Positions 9,527 to 19,297 of a stretch of 47,827 bases of DNA are shown in pieces. Origin of the DNA: Myxococcota bacterium (lineage in GTDB: Bacteria; Myxococcota_A; UBA796; JAJRTE01). Within the stretch, counting starts at the first letter, position 1; every line of letters begins with the position of its first letter. The notes below the pieces were generated by a model, which worked only from the letters and a program-made list of their open reading frames with translations, was not told the origin of the DNA and did no database searches. Location of the stretch: the NCBI GenBank assembly GCA_024278455.1, contig JAJRTE010000211.1:1-47827 (forward strand). Reading direction: 5' to 3'. A program made the position numbers and the translations under genes.

Positions 9527-9847
9527 ATGCGGAGAACGCCATTTTTTTTCTTGTTGTTACTGGTGGGATTGACCGGCACGGCGCCCCGGACTGCCGGTGC
9601 GGACGAGAGCGGCGACAACGCGGCGGAGAGCGTCTGTCGATCCCCGCGCAACAAGTACCGTTCGCCGGACCCGGGAAGCGGCGGCCGGCAGCGAACGCCG
9701 CCGCTCCCCACCAGCGGATTCCTGCGGTTCGATACCAGGTGCCAGGAGAACGCGACCGGGTTGACCTGGTTGCTCGCGTGCTACATCGAATCGGGTTCCG
9801 GCACCAGGTGGCCGGGGATGAAGGACGGCCGTGCGCGGAAGCCGTGA
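9527..9847 (+). CDS. small secreted protein of unknown function
   Basis: A 106-residue protein whose first 28 residues form a classical signal peptide (MRRTPFFF, then a Leu-rich core and a TAGADES-type cleavage region). The mature part contains three cysteines and many Pro, Gly and Arg residues, and I recognise no domain. The start is supported by GAGGAGG about eight bases upstream. Its stop is 119 bases before the helix-turn-helix gene on the same strand. The composition of the mature part is not strongly protein-like, so this gene is less certain than its neighbours. Confidence 0.5.
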   Translation: MRRTPFFFLLLLVGLTGTAPRTAGADESGDNAAESVCRSPRNKYRSPDPGSGGRQRTPPLPTSGFLRFDTRCQENATGLTWLLACYIESGSGTRWPGMKDGRARKP

Positions 9848-9966
9848 CGCCCCCACCCCCGCCAGGAAGCATTCGTCGTGCCCTGCTGGCTGGCCAGTGC
9901 TTCGTGCGCCTTGTCCCAACAAGAGGCTCCACCCCGTTCTGCCACCACTCGCGGAGGTTCCGGATC

Positions 9967-10983
9967 ATGGCGAACGACCTGCACCGACCAGAGTATGTGA
10001 TGATTCTGCTGCTGGAGGCACTGAAGTTCACGGCCCGCGTCGCGGTGACCGCCGGGGACCTCTCTTTGTCCGATTTCAAGACCATCTGGGAAATCGCCAT
10101 CTACCGTGCGATGAAATCCCTGGGCTATACACACCGGGCCATGGCAGTGAAACTCTCCTGCTCCTTGAGAACCATCAGAAGGATGAGCGAGAAGTCACGT
10201 AGCCTGCGCACCACGCCGGCACCACGAAGTCACCTTCGACGCATTCTTCGCGCGCTCGATCGCAACGGTCCCCAGACCTACCTCGAACTTTCGGCCATCC
10301 CCCCGACATCCACGGAGGACTTCGACACGACCCGCGTCGCCCTTTCCATGCTGATGGACCGCGGACTCGTCGTGGAGATCGGGGGGCGGCCGACAAGGTT
10401 CTCCCTGGCAGAGGCCCACGACGGACGCGACAGTATCTGGGAGCTTCCTCTGTCGGAGATGGAGTCCGCATACGTGACCGGGCTCATCGTGCTCCGGTGC
10501 CTGAGTGAACGCGAGGCAACGTTGGCCGATCTGCGGCGCGACCGCCGTCTGAAGGATCTGTCGAAGCGAGAACTATCGGACGTCGTCGAGTTTCTTCTGG
10601 AGAAAGGCTACGTGGGCCGGCGGCCGGGGCAGTCGGGTCGCGCGATGGTATACCATGTCAATCGGCCGGAGATCCGGGTGCAGCCGGACCACCTGGCGGC
10701 GCAAGTGCGAGTGGGCCTTCTCGACATGTTCCGCAAACTGGGACTGTTCATGGACAGCGCCATGAGACCGCTAGGGGAAACTGTCTTCGATCAGCGAGCA
10801 TGGGTGTTCCTGGCCCGGAAAGCGTCGTTGCGGGGATTCATCGATGACTACAAGGCGTTCGTGACGGCTCGTATCAGGCGGCTCGAGTACGAAGCCTGGG
10901 AGGCAGGAGATGCCATCCGGTGTGTCATGATCGGCGCGGTCGCCCAACTCGCCGTCGAGGAGGGGGCCCCGGACGCCCGATGA
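9967..10983 (+). CDS. helix-turn-helix protein, possible transcription regulator
   Basis: A 338-residue cytoplasmic protein. Residues 1-75 are helical and include a helix-turn-helix-like segment (THRAMAVKLSCSLRTIRRMSE). A winged-helix-like region follows near 85-140 (LRRILRALDRNGPQTYLELS...ALSMLMDRGLVVEIGG). A second one is near 165-235 (LSKRELSDVVEFLLEKGYVGRR). The C-terminal 100 residues are helical. The N-terminal part loosely resembles the DUF6502 layout, but I am not sure of this. The start at 9967 has GGAGG nine bases upstream; a longer in-frame extension to 9484 overlaps the preceding gene and looks spurious. No neighbour reveals its target. Confidence 0.6.
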   Translation: MANDLHRPEYVMILLLEALKFTARVAVTAGDLSLSDFKTIWEIAIYRAMKSLGYTHRAMAVKLSCSLRTIRRMSEKSRSLRTTPAPRSHLRRILRALDRNGPQTYLELSAIPPTSTEDFDTTRVALSMLMDRGLVVEIGGRPTRFSLAEAHDGRDSIWELPLSEMESAYVTGLIVLRCLSEREATLADLRRDRRLKDLSKRELSDVVEFLLEKGYVGRRPGQSGRAMVYHVNRPEIRVQPDHLAAQVRVGLLDMFRKLGLFMDSAMRPLGETVFDQRAWVFLARKASLRGFIDDYKAFVTARIRRLEYEAWEAGDAIRCVMIGAVAQLAVEEGAPDAR

Positions 10984-11156
10984 CGCCGTGTCGGGCTGGC
11001 CTGCCGTTTGCGTCATGGAGCCCTGTGGCCGTTCCTTGCACGGAACGGCGAGCCGGTCACACCTGTTGCCACAAGAGGTTGAAGGTGTTATCCTGGTACC
11101 TGGAAGGTGCGGTTCCGCCTCGGATTTCGTGCCGCAGCAGATACCGGGAGGTCTCC

Positions 11157-13967
11157 ATGGGTACGCAGATGCTTCACACCGGGAAGATCCCGGTTCCGCG
11201 TATCTTGTGCGTTGCCATCGTATGCACCATGGCCGTTTCCGGAGTTCTCGTGCACGGCGGCTGCGGCTACGATCCATCCCAGAGCGCCGGGTCGAGCCCC
11301 ACGCCGGTGCCGGGCGACGATGATACGCCCATTCGAGGGAGCCCGACGCCCTGCGCCGATGAGGATGGAGACGGCATTTGCCGGGCGGACGATTGCAACG
11401 ACCGGGACCCCACCGTCTACCCGGGTGCCGCCGAGGTGTGCGACCTGAAGGACAACGATTGCGACGGCGTGCGGGATATCGACGCCGACGGGGACGGCTA
11501 CGTCTCGGCTGCCGCCTGTCCGGCTGGAGATGACTGCGACGATTCGGACCCTGATGTACACCCCGGGGCGGCGGAAGTGTGCAACTACGCCGACGACGAT
11601 TGCAACGGGGTCGTGGACGACGGCGTGGAGCCCCAGACCTACTACCGGGACAGCGACGGAGACGGGTATGGCGCCGGAGGCCTCCCCAAGGAAAGCTGCG
11701 TCCAGCCTCCCAACTACTCTCCCTACGGAAACGATTGCAACGACACCGACGCAGACATCTATCCAGGGGCCGACGAGGTTTGCAACGGCATAGATGACGA
11801 CTGCGACGGCGTCAACGACAACGGTGTCAAGCTCATCTCCTACCCCGACGAGGACGGCGACGGCTTCGGCGACGGGGGGCAGCCGCCCCTGTCTTCGTGC
11901 ACCCTGTCCGCCGGGTACGTGCTCGATGACGCCGATTGCGACGATTCAGACCCGGCGGTGAACCCGGACGCCGAAGAGGTATGCAACAACCGTGACGACG
12001 ACTGCAACGGCGAGCCCGACGATGGCCTGGCGACCTCGACCTACTACCTGGACGCCGATGCCGACGGTCACGGTGTCTCATCGTCCACCGTGGTCTATTG
12101 CGCCCTCCCCGAAGGCTACGCACCCGTGGCAGACGATTGCGACGACACGGACGCGCTCGTGTACCCTGGCGCCGAGGAACGCTGTAACGGGGCCGACGAC
12201 GATTGCGACCTCATCATCCCCGGCAACGAACTCGAGGACGGAGACGGTGACGGCTCGCCCGTATGCGCCGATTGCGACGACACCGACCCCCTCGTGGCAC
12301 CCACCGCGAGCGAATCCTGCAACGGCATCGACGACGACTGCGACGGTCTGGTGGACGAGGATTTCCCGGAAGGCGCCAAGGATACCGACGGCGACGGCGT
12401 GCAGGATTGTCTCGACGACTGTCCTCGCTGGGTCGACGCAGCCGCTTCGCCCGGTGGAAACGGGACCTGGGTCGAACCATACACCGGTATCCAGGAAGCT
12501 ATCGATACCTTTGCCACGGACGCAAGTTGCGCCGTGGTGAGGGTCTGGCCAGGGGAATACGCCGAGACCATCGACTTCAAGGGGTACCCTTTGCTGGTCG
12601 AGGCTGCCACTGTTCCGGCTCGAGTCGACATCGACGCTTACCTGGCCGGCAACGCCCAGGAGCCGGAATCGGCTGCCGTGATTGACGGCCAAGGGGGCGG
12701 CCCGGTGGTCACGATCTCCCAGGACGGCGGCCAGGAGGTGGCCCTGATCGGTTTCGTCATCCGGAACGGCTCGGCCAGCGGCTGTGGTGGCGCCATACGG
12801 GTGACCGGCGGTTCCCCTCGGATCGCGTACAACCGCATCGAGTATGCCACTGCCGAAAGCGGTGCGGGGGTCTGCGTGCTCGGAAGCGGCGAAGCGCAGC
12901 TTCTCGAGAACGACTTCATCGGAAATGCCGCAGCCACGACCGGCGGGGGGCTCCACGTCGCACCGGGCGCAGCACCCGAGGTTTCAGGGAACCAGTTCCT
13001 CGGCAACACCGCCACGGACGGAGGCGGGGTCTTCCTGGACGCCGGAGACTCCGATGTGTCCACATTCCGGCTGGACGACAACGCCTTCTACCTGAACCTG
13101 GCTGAGAGAAACGGCGGCGCGATCGCCATCGAGGGGCGCGCTCTCGGGTCGATTGCCGGCAACGCCATCGCGTTCAACCAGGCCGACTACGGAGGGGGGC
13201 TCTTGGTCAATGCCCCCCCGGACCTCCTGGTGTCCGTGACAGGCGGCTACATCGAGGACAATACCGCCTCCACCGCCGGTGGCGGCGTGATGGCCACCGG
13301 CACCGGCGGGTTGGTGCTCGAATCCATGGTCGTGGCCCGGTGCGCGTCGCCATCGGGGGGGGGCGTGTTCGTCGATGCCCATGCCGGGCTCCTCCTGAAC
13401 GAGGTGACGCTCGACGGCAACGGGAGCCTGCTGGGCGTCCAGGGAGGGGGGGTCCACGTGTCTCCCCTGGCCAAGGCCACGATCAACTCCAGCATCATAC
13501 AGTTCAACGTGGTGTCCGGAGATGGCGGCGGGATCTTCGCTGGCGAGCAGGCGTCGCTCACCATCGAGGGGAGCTACGTCGGGGACAACGGTGCGCAGCG
13601 AGGCGGTGGGATCTTCGCCCAGGGGCTTTCGTTGCTCGATGTCGCGTCAGGAGAATCCCGTGACACCGAAATCGCGTACAACGCGACCTCTTCCAATGGG
13701 GGTGGAATCTACCTGGCCGATTTCGACCCCGACGTGACCAACGGCCTGGTCTCGGCGACGAGGATCCACGACAACCAGGCGGCCAACGGGGCCGGCATGG
13801 TGATCGACAACTCGAGCTTCGTGATGACTGGCAACCAGATCCGGAACAACACCGCTGTGGTCGGGCAGGGAGGCGGCGTGCTGTGTCAGGGGGAAGTGAG
13901 CATGAAGATTCCCGTTTCCAACCTGGTCATGGGGAACGAACCGGCAGAAACGGAGGGCTGCGACTGA
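11157..13967 (+). CDS. MopE-type metal-binding repeat and beta-helix lipoprotein
   Basis: A 936-residue exported protein. The N-terminal signal ends VHGGC (C36), a possible though imperfect lipobox. Residues 66-420 carry six repeats of the form D-C-[DN]-D-x-D-P-x-V-x-P-G-A-x-E-x-C-[N]-x3-D-[DN]-D-C-[DN]-G, the MopE/putative metal-binding motif, each linked by Asp/Gly-rich calcium-binding-like loops. After CLDDCPRWVD the protein becomes a parallel beta-helix (about 430-930), with GGGI/GGGV turns and N-x-x-x-GN ladders as in right-handed beta-helix surface proteins. The start has GGGAGG six bases upstream; earlier in-frame codons overlap the previous gene. It is probably a large cell-surface protein that binds metal or calcium; its ligand and role are unknown. 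Confidence 0.85.
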   Translation: MGTQMLHTGKIPVPRILCVAIVCTMAVSGVLVHGGCGYDPSQSAGSSPTPVPGDDDTPIRGSPTPCADEDGDGICRADDCNDRDPTVYPGAAEVCDLKDNDCDGVRDIDADGDGYVSAAACPAGDDCDDSDPDVHPGAAEVCNYADDDCNGVVDDGVEPQTYYRDSDGDGYGAGGLPKESCVQPPNYSPYGNDCNDTDADIYPGADEVCNGIDDDCDGVNDNGVKLISYPDEDGDGFGDGGQPPLSSCTLSAGYVLDDADCDDSDPAVNPDAEEVCNNRDDDCNGEPDDGLATSTYYLDADADGHGVSSSTVVYCALPEGYAPVADDCDDTDALVYPGAEERCNGADDDCDLIIPGNELEDGDGDGSPVCADCDDTDPLVAPTASESCNGIDDDCDGLVDEDFPEGAKDTDGDGVQDCLDDCPRWVDAAASPGGNGTWVEPYTGIQEAIDTFATDASCAVVRVWPGEYAETIDFKGYPLLVEAATVPARVDIDAYLAGNAQEPESAAVIDGQGGGPVVTISQDGGQEVALIGFVIRNGSASGCGGAIRVTGGSPRIAYNRIEYATAESGAGVCVLGSGEAQLLENDFIGNAAATTGGGLHVAPGAAPEVSGNQFLGNTATDGGGVFLDAGDSDVSTFRLDDNAFYLNLAERNGGAIAIEGRALGSIAGNAIAFNQADYGGGLLVNAPPDLLVSVTGGYIEDNTASTAGGGVMATGTGGLVLESMVVARCASPSGGGVFVDAHAGLLLNEVTLDGNGSLLGVQGGGVHVSPLAKATINSSIIQFNVVSGDGGGIFAGEQASLTIEGSYVGDNGAQRGGGIFAQGLSLLDVASGESRDTEIAYNATSSNGGGIYLADFDPDVTNGLVSATRIHDNQAANGAGMVIDNSSFVMTGNQIRNNTAVVGQGGGVLCQGEVSMKIPVSNLVMGNEPAETEGCD

Positions 13968-14108
13968 ACCGGGGCGGTGGAACTCCGGGGGATGGGGGAC
14001 CACCCGGGGTGGCACGAGCAGTCCGTCCGTAGGGTGTGGCTTCACGTTTACAATCGCCACCGCCTGCGCTATCATCAACTCAGAGATCCCTTTTCCAAGG
14101 AGGCTGTC

Positions 14109-14837
14109 ATGGCCGGCATGAGATGCCTGTTCCCCTTATGGGTCGGTGTGGTCTGTGTCTGCGCCGGATCGGCGCAGGCTCGAGCGCAGACGCCGACCGA
14201 AGCCCCGCCCCCCCCGGCCTCTACCGTGCCGGACAAGCAGGGACCTGGGATTTCCATCTACAGCTACGAAGACGAGCAGGGCATCATCCATTTCGTCGAC
14301 TCGCTCGACCTGGTACCGGAGGCGTTCCGGGTCCAGGCGGCGGAACGCGCCAAGGCGGGGGCCATGGTAGGGGATGGACAAGGGGGAACGGTCAACGTGA
14401 TCGCCGTCCCGGCGTTTCCGGAGACCGGCTCGAGTTCGTCCCAGGACATCCACGTCGATGGCGGCGCGCACCCGGCTTCCGTGAAGTCGCCGGCGGGCGG
14501 AGAGGGTCCGGGCGGGGAGGCGGCCGGGTCAGGTGGCGTGGACGGGGAAGGTGGAGCCCCGGTGCTGGAGGGCAAGGCCTACTGGCAGGCGCGGATCGCC
14601 GAGTGGCGCGACCGCAAGGCGGCAGCCCAGGCCGAGATCAAGGCCGTGGAAACCCAGATGCTGCGAACGCGCACGCTCACACCGGCTGGATTCCAGAAGA
14701 CGATGGGCGAACTGGAGCAGAGGCGCCGTGACCTCGAGGCCGAGATTCGACTCGCCGACAACATGTTGAACGAGGTCATCCCCGAGGAGGCCCGGAAGGC
14801 CGGTGTGCCTCCCGGGTGGCTGCGATCCGAGGACTGA
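14109..14837 (+). CDS. secreted DUF4124-like and coiled-coil protein
   Basis: A 242-residue protein with a signal peptide ending near AQARAQ (about residue 27). A short DUF4124-like unit follows, ISIYSYEDEQGIIHFVDSLD (about 52-75), the pattern of one strand ending in YxDxxGxxHF. Residues 110-155 are Gly/Ser/Pro-rich and probably disordered. From about 155 the chain is a charged coiled coil (ARIAEWRDRKAAAQ...LEQRRRDLEAEIRLADNML). AAGGAGG lies six bases before the start. It is predicted to be periplasmic or envelope-associated. Its function is unknown and the neighbouring genes do not help. Confidence 0.72.
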   Translation: MAGMRCLFPLWVGVVCVCAGSAQARAQTPTEAPPPPASTVPDKQGPGISIYSYEDEQGIIHFVDSLDLVPEAFRVQAAERAKAGAMVGDGQGGTVNVIAVPAFPETGSSSSQDIHVDGGAHPASVKSPAGGEGPGGEAAGSGGVDGEGGAPVLEGKAYWQARIAEWRDRKAAAQAEIKAVETQMLRTRTLTPAGFQKTMGELEQRRRDLEAEIRLADNMLNEVIPEEARKAGVPPGWLRSED

Positions 14838-14996
14838 GCCCGCTGCCGAGCGCCGGAACATCCGTTCCCGGTCGCGTCCCTGGCGGCTGCCCCATGGTGT
14901 GCGCGCCGGTGTCGCGGGGCCTGGCCGAGTCACGACGTCCCCTCGAGCCTGGCACCATCTGCTCCGGGTGCCATGTCCCGGGCTGATCCGGGAAGT

Positions 14997-17489
14997 TCAG
15001 CCCAGGCCGACCACGGTCACCCCATCCCCTCCCTGGTGCTTGGCACCCGGTTGAAACGCGACGATATAGGGGGAGTGCTCGAGGTGCTCCCGGGTCGCCC
15101 GTTTCAGCGCGCCCGTTCCATGTCCGTGGATGAGGAACACGATGGTGTCGCCGCGGAGCGCCGCTCGGTCCAGGAAATGGTCGATCCGCGACAGAGCTTC
15201 GTCCACCCTGAGCCCGCGCAGATCCAGGATGTTCGTGGAAGTCTGGATGGCGTGGGTCAGTTCCTCCGGCCTGGGTGGTGGTGGCACGCTGATGGGCCGG
15301 GAACGGGAGGCGCCCGTGTCCCGCTCCGGTACGCCCGGTCGTCTCGGTGCGGACGCGATTTCCGTATCGGCCGGTGGTCTCCGCAGGTCTTCCGGCCACG
15401 CCTTGACCCTGAGACCGCCCACCATGGTCTCCACCATGCCGCCGTGCTGGTCCGGTACCGCGACGACCGTGCCCGTCTTGCCCATGCCGGAGATCCAAAC
15501 CTTGGTGCCCGGCTTCAACTCGGTCCAGGGAACACGCCTTTCCGGCCTGCCTTGCCCGTCCGGCGCAAGCCCTCGTACCTTCGCGGCCACGTCCTCCACC
15601 CGGCGACGCGCGGCGCCGGCACGCCGCAACCGGTCGGACCCCCGCCGTTGCAGGTCGCGCACGATCACCCGGATCTGTTCACGCGCCTTGTGCACTTCCC
15701 GCTCGAACTCGGCGACAGCTTCCCTCTGGAACCGCACCTTGTCCTTCTCCAGACGTTCCAGGCTCGCCGCGTACTCTCGCCGCTTCGCCTCGAGTGCCTT
15801 GCGTTCCCGCTCGAGGAGCGTCTTCTCGTCCCGGACTCGAGAGAGCGTCTTCTCGAGTTCCCCGAGGAGGTCTTCCAGCGCCCGCTGGCCACCCTCGAGC
15901 CAGCCGCGGGCACGTTCGACCACCCTGTTGGGCATCCCCAGGCGTTCGGCGACATCGAAGGCGAAGCTCCGTCCGGGAACGCCGACCTCCACCCGGAACG
16001 TCGGGCACAGCCGGACCGGGTCATAGATGACTCGAGCGTTCACGAAACGCTGATCCTCCACGGGGAGGGTCTTGAGTTCCGCGTAGTGCGTGGTCGCGAC
16101 GATCCGGGCCCCGGTGTCGGCGAAGCTCTCGAGGAGGGCTCGAGCCAGAACCGCCCCCTGGGCCGGATCGGTGCCGGCAGCAATCTCGTCGATGAGTACC
16201 AGCGTGCGTGTGCCATGGCTCCCGAGCGCCTCGAGGATGCCCTTGAGCGTGAGCATGTGGCCGGAGAAGGTGGACAGGTCCGCTTCGACGGTCTGCCGGT
16301 CGCCGATGTCGGTCAGAACGTTCTCGAAGAAGCCCACCTGGCTGCCGGATTCGGCCGGGAGATGAAGTCCGGATCGAGCCATCAGGGCGCAAAGACCCAT
16401 CGTTTTCAGTGCCACGGTCTTGCCCCCGGTGTTGGGACCGGACAGGATGATGGCCTGGTGCCTCTCGCCGATGGACAGGTCGTTGGGGACCACGTCGAGA
16501 CCTCGCAGCGCCAGGATGGGATGCCTGACTCGGCGCAGTCGCATGAGAGGGCGCGAGGAGAGTACCGGCGGCGTCGCCTCCAGATCTTGCGACAGGCGCG
16601 CGCGGGCGTACATGACCTCGATCTCCGCGAACAGGTCCAGGTTTTCCCGGATGCGCCCTGCCGCACCGGCGACTCGAGCGGAGAGGTTGGCGAGGATCTT
16701 GGCCTCCGTGCGCCTCAGCTCCGCTTCGGCCACCTTGAGTTCGTTGTTCATGGGGACGACTTGCCGGGGCTCGACGAAAACCGTCTGGCCGGAGCCGGAC
16801 GTATCGTGGACGATTCCCACGTCCATGGAACGCGCCTGGACCTTGAGCGGGACCACGTAGCGCTCTCCCCGCATCGTCGCGTAGTGGTCCTGGGCCAGTG
16901 GCGCCAATTCCTCTGTGAGGAGGAGGGAGGAGAGGCGGTTCTGTATGGTCTGGTGGAGAGCCAGGATACGGTTCCTGAGCTGCCCGACCGCGGGGTAGGT
17001 CTCGGGAGACAGATCCCCGGAGGAGGTAAACGATACCTCAAGCAGGCGCGTGAGGTCTTGCAGGTCGTGCATCCGCCCGGCGGTGGCCTGAACAGTTGGG
17101 CAGAGGTGAGCGTGTGCGTTGATGGCCTCCTTGAGCCGATGGCACGCGGTCAGAGTATCTGCCACGTCCAGCAATTCGCGGGCAACGAGAGTGGCGCCCT
17201 TCTCCGCCGACGCCGTGTGGCCGCGTATGTCCCGAAGTCCGCCCGTGGGAACGGAGATACCGTCGTCCAGGAGGCGGCGGAGTTCCGTGGTCTCGTTCTG
17301 CCGGATCCGGGCTTCGGTGAGGGATGCTGCAAGAGCGAAACCGCGCACTTTCTCCCGGCCGGGAACACTTCCCACGCGCGCCTCGAGCGCCTTGAGCAGG
17401 AGGGGCCAGTCCAGTGCTCCAAGAGACTCCCTCTCCAGGGTCTCCCGATCGATGTCGTCAGGGTTGGTTCTGCTCACGCTGATCTTCAC
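14997..17489 (-). CDS. mutS2: MutS2 family ATPase with Smr domain
   Basis: About 830 residues. MutS2 proteins are cytoplasmic ATPases implicated in suppressing recombination and, in some bacteria, in rescuing collided ribosomes. Features in order: an N-terminal helical clamp region; the Walker A ILSGPNTGGKTVALK; STFSGHM; the Walker B LVLIDEIAAGTDP; the ATTHYAELK switch; a long charged coiled coil (LLGELEKTLSRVRDEKTLLE); a KOW-like segment (PGTKVWISGMGKTG); and a C-terminal Smr endonuclease domain with DLRG and HGHGTG. The start is uncertain: GTG at 17489 is chosen because family homology begins just after it, but ATG at 17543 has the better AGGTGG ribosome site. The gene is divergent from the sigma-factor operon. 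Confidence 0.92.
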   Translation of the reverse strand: MKISVSRTNPDDIDRETLERESLGALDWPLLLKALEARVGSVPGREKVRGFALAASLTEARIRQNETTELRRLLDDGISVPTGGLRDIRGHTASAEKGATLVARELLDVADTLTACHRLKEAINAHAHLCPTVQATAGRMHDLQDLTRLLEVSFTSSGDLSPETYPAVGQLRNRILALHQTIQNRLSSLLLTEELAPLAQDHYATMRGERYVVPLKVQARSMDVGIVHDTSGSGQTVFVEPRQVVPMNNELKVAEAELRRTEAKILANLSARVAGAAGRIRENLDLFAEIEVMYARARLSQDLEATPPVLSSRPLMRLRRVRHPILALRGLDVVPNDLSIGERHQAIILSGPNTGGKTVALKTMGLCALMARSGLHLPAESGSQVGFFENVLTDIGDRQTVEADLSTFSGHMLTLKGILEALGSHGTRTLVLIDEIAAGTDPAQGAVLARALLESFADTGARIVATTHYAELKTLPVEDQRFVNARVIYDPVRLCPTFRVEVGVPGRSFAFDVAERLGMPNRVVERARGWLEGGQRALEDLLGELEKTLSRVRDEKTLLERERKALEAKRREYAASLERLEKDKVRFQREAVAEFEREVHKAREQIRVIVRDLQRRGSDRLRRAGAARRRVEDVAAKVRGLAPDGQGRPERRVPWTELKPGTKVWISGMGKTGTVVAVPDQHGGMVETMVGGLRVKAWPEDLRRPPADTEIASAPRRPGVPERDTGASRSRPISVPPPPRPEELTHAIQTSTNILDLRGLRVDEALSRIDHFLDRAALRGDTIVFLIHGHGTGALKRATREHLEHSPYIVAFQPGAKHQGGDGVTVVGLG

Positions 17490-17706
17490 AAACGGCGGCT
17501 CTCGGCAACGCAGAGGGCGGAGAAGACGATTTCCGGAGCCCATGCGGTGCCACCTGAAGGTTTTCGTTGCAATCTCACGCAAGAAGGCGCGAGAATCAAG
17601 AACTATCCACCGTCGGAGTGCGGGGACAGTTGGGTCAAGGGCAAGCGCGACGGGCTGGGCGAGCAGGTGAGACTTTGCCACCCAGGAGTGGGGAGCGAGG
17701 GGAGAT

Positions 17707-18567
17707 GTGGCTGACGAGCGTGCCATGGTGAGCGATGACTCGAGACCAGTGCCGGAGAATGTGGTCCGGAGCATCGCCGGGGAAATCGTCGAAGAGCAGA
17801 TTCGTACCGGTGTGACGGGTGCCGCCGACAAGACGTGGTTGCTCCGCAGCGCTTGCAGCGAGCTGCCCCTCTGCGTGCTCGAGGCGTGGCGCGAAGGCAA
17901 CGAGGAGCCGCTGCGTGAGTGTCTCCTTCGCCGAATTCGCAACCTGGCGGAGCGCTGCTATTACAGGACGGTCCAATATTCGATGTTGTCGCGTAAGCTC
18001 ATCAATCGGACCCGCTGGCTCATCGACGACCCCGCCCAGGCCGAGGACATCGTCCAGGCGACGCTCGAGCGGGCCGTCAAGGGGTCCGCCCGGTATCGGG
18101 GAGACTGTACCTACGAGACCTGGGTCACGTCGATACTGTTCAACGTGATTCGTGACCAGTCCCGGGGTGGCGCGCGCAATTTGGTACCGAGCGCGTCTCT
18201 GAGCGGATTGATGGATTCGGGCCCTGCCCTCGAGTGTGCTGGGCCGCTGGCTGCGTTCCTGTACGGTCCGTCCGTGACGCCCGAAAAAAAGGTCATGGAG
18301 AAGGAAATTGTTCGTAAGCTTTTCGATCGCTTTCGAGTCTTACTGACAGATAGCTACTCGTACAGAGCCATCTACCTGACCTTCGTGGAGGCCCGGCCGC
18401 CAGAGGAGGTAGCGAGAATCCTGGGCGTGACCGTTCCCCACTACTACCGGATCCTGGCAGGCGCCCGGAAGAAGTTGAGAGGTTCCCCCAGCGTGAGGAA
18501 GCTCTTGGAGATGGAGGGGATTCATGGCCGGCAATCGAAGGGGCGATCCCGACCGGAAAAGCGTTGA
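17707..18567 (+). CDS. ECF-like RNA polymerase sigma factor
   Basis: A 286-residue protein that should direct RNA polymerase to a small regulon. Region 2 lies at about 70-152 (LIDDPAQAEDIVQATLERAVKGSARYRG followed by YETWVTSILFNVIRD). Region 4 lies at about 215-262, with a helix-turn-helix PPEEVARILGVTVPHYYRILAGARKKL. The first 60 residues are an extra N-terminal segment not typical of minimal ECF factors. The GTG start follows a GAGGGGAG ribosome site; ATG at 17725 is an alternative with a poor site. The 3' end overlaps the zinc-finger gene by 44 bases, which suggests coupled translation. It is the first gene of the radical SAM operon, so it probably controls that locus; the target promoter is not known. 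Confidence 0.8.
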   Translation: MADERAMVSDDSRPVPENVVRSIAGEIVEEQIRTGVTGAADKTWLLRSACSELPLCVLEAWREGNEEPLRECLLRRIRNLAERCYYRTVQYSMLSRKLINRTRWLIDDPAQAEDIVQATLERAVKGSARYRGDCTYETWVTSILFNVIRDQSRGGARNLVPSASLSGLMDSGPALECAGPLAAFLYGPSVTPEKKVMEKEIVRKLFDRFRVLLTDSYSYRAIYLTFVEARPPEEVARILGVTVPHYYRILAGARKKLRGSPSVRKLLEMEGIHGRQSKGRSRPEKR

Positions 18568-19201
18568 GATGGGTTGCGAAGACGTTGCGCATCTGTACAC
18601 TGCCTTCTGCGAGGGCTCCCTCGGCGTGGAGCTTGCTCACATGGTCGGCAGGCATGTCGCAACGTGTGCAGCATGCCGGGAGTTGGTGTTCGGTTTCCGT
18701 GCTTTCCTCGAGCACTCATCGGCCACGGACCTGTTGCCTGAGCGGGATGGTGAGACCGTCGCTTCCACGGCCGCGACGCACCTCGCCCGCTGGACGGCCC
18801 TTCTGAAATCCTGGCTCGACGTCATCTATCCCGCATCGGTACCTGCCGTCGTCTACAGAGGCGGTCAGCAAGCACAGCCTGCCAAGAGGGAAGCGGAGGC
18901 CCGCCGCCGCTCGGAGCGACCATTCCTGATCGCGCGTGACAAACGGGTCCAGATCGTCGTCCACAGGGCGCGAGGCAAGCTCCTGGGTCGAGTGGACGAT
19001 TCGTCCGGATTGCCGCTGTTCCCTGTTCTGGTGGGGCTCGACAGCTCCAGGAATGGCGGGCACGTCCTCAATCGCCTGGACGGAACATTCACAACCGACT
19101 GGGACCCCGAGGCCACCGGCATCGTCTGCTGGACGCCCATGGGGGGGAAGTCCCTGTTCCCGTTCGATTCGTCTCCTCATGACGGCGCTTCTACGGAGTG
19201 A
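18524..19201 (+). CDS. zinc-finger (zf-HC2-like) putative anti-sigma factor
   Basis: A 225-residue soluble protein. Residues 18-51 hold an anti-sigma-type zinc finger, with C18 and C29 followed by H44-x3-C48-x2-C51 (RHVATCAACREL). The remainder has no transmembrane helix; a beta-rich C-terminal part (RVQIVVHRARGKLLGRVDD...FPVLVGLD) looks like a small sandwich or sensor domain. GGAGGGG lies just before the start, and the gene begins inside the end of the sigma gene. This overlap and the finger make an anti-sigma or sigma-modulating role likely. Unlike many anti-sigmas it is not membrane-anchored, so it probably senses a cytoplasmic signal. Confidence 0.72.
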   Translation: MAGNRRGDPDRKSVEMGCEDVAHLYTAFCEGSLGVELAHMVGRHVATCAACRELVFGFRAFLEHSSATDLLPERDGETVASTAATHLARWTALLKSWLDVIYPASVPAVVYRGGQQAQPAKREAEARRRSERPFLIARDKRVQIVVHRARGKLLGRVDDSSGLPLFPVLVGLDSSRNGGHVLNRLDGTFTTDWDPEATGIVCWTPMGGKSLFPFDSSPHDGASTE

Positions 19202-19297
19202 AGATGTCACGCTCGGCAGCGGGACCGTTGGCGTGACTCTGATGGCGGGCGATCCCCCAGAGTGTGTTGCGGGGTCATCGCAAGACGGAGGAGAATC

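Noticed and set aside
9484..9966. Upstream extension of the helix-turn-helix gene
   Set aside because: It overlaps the secreted-protein gene in another frame, and a ribosome site sits before ATG 9967.
14973..17714. 913-codon plus-strand open frame
   Set aside because: Antisense to mutS2, which has all its family motifs.
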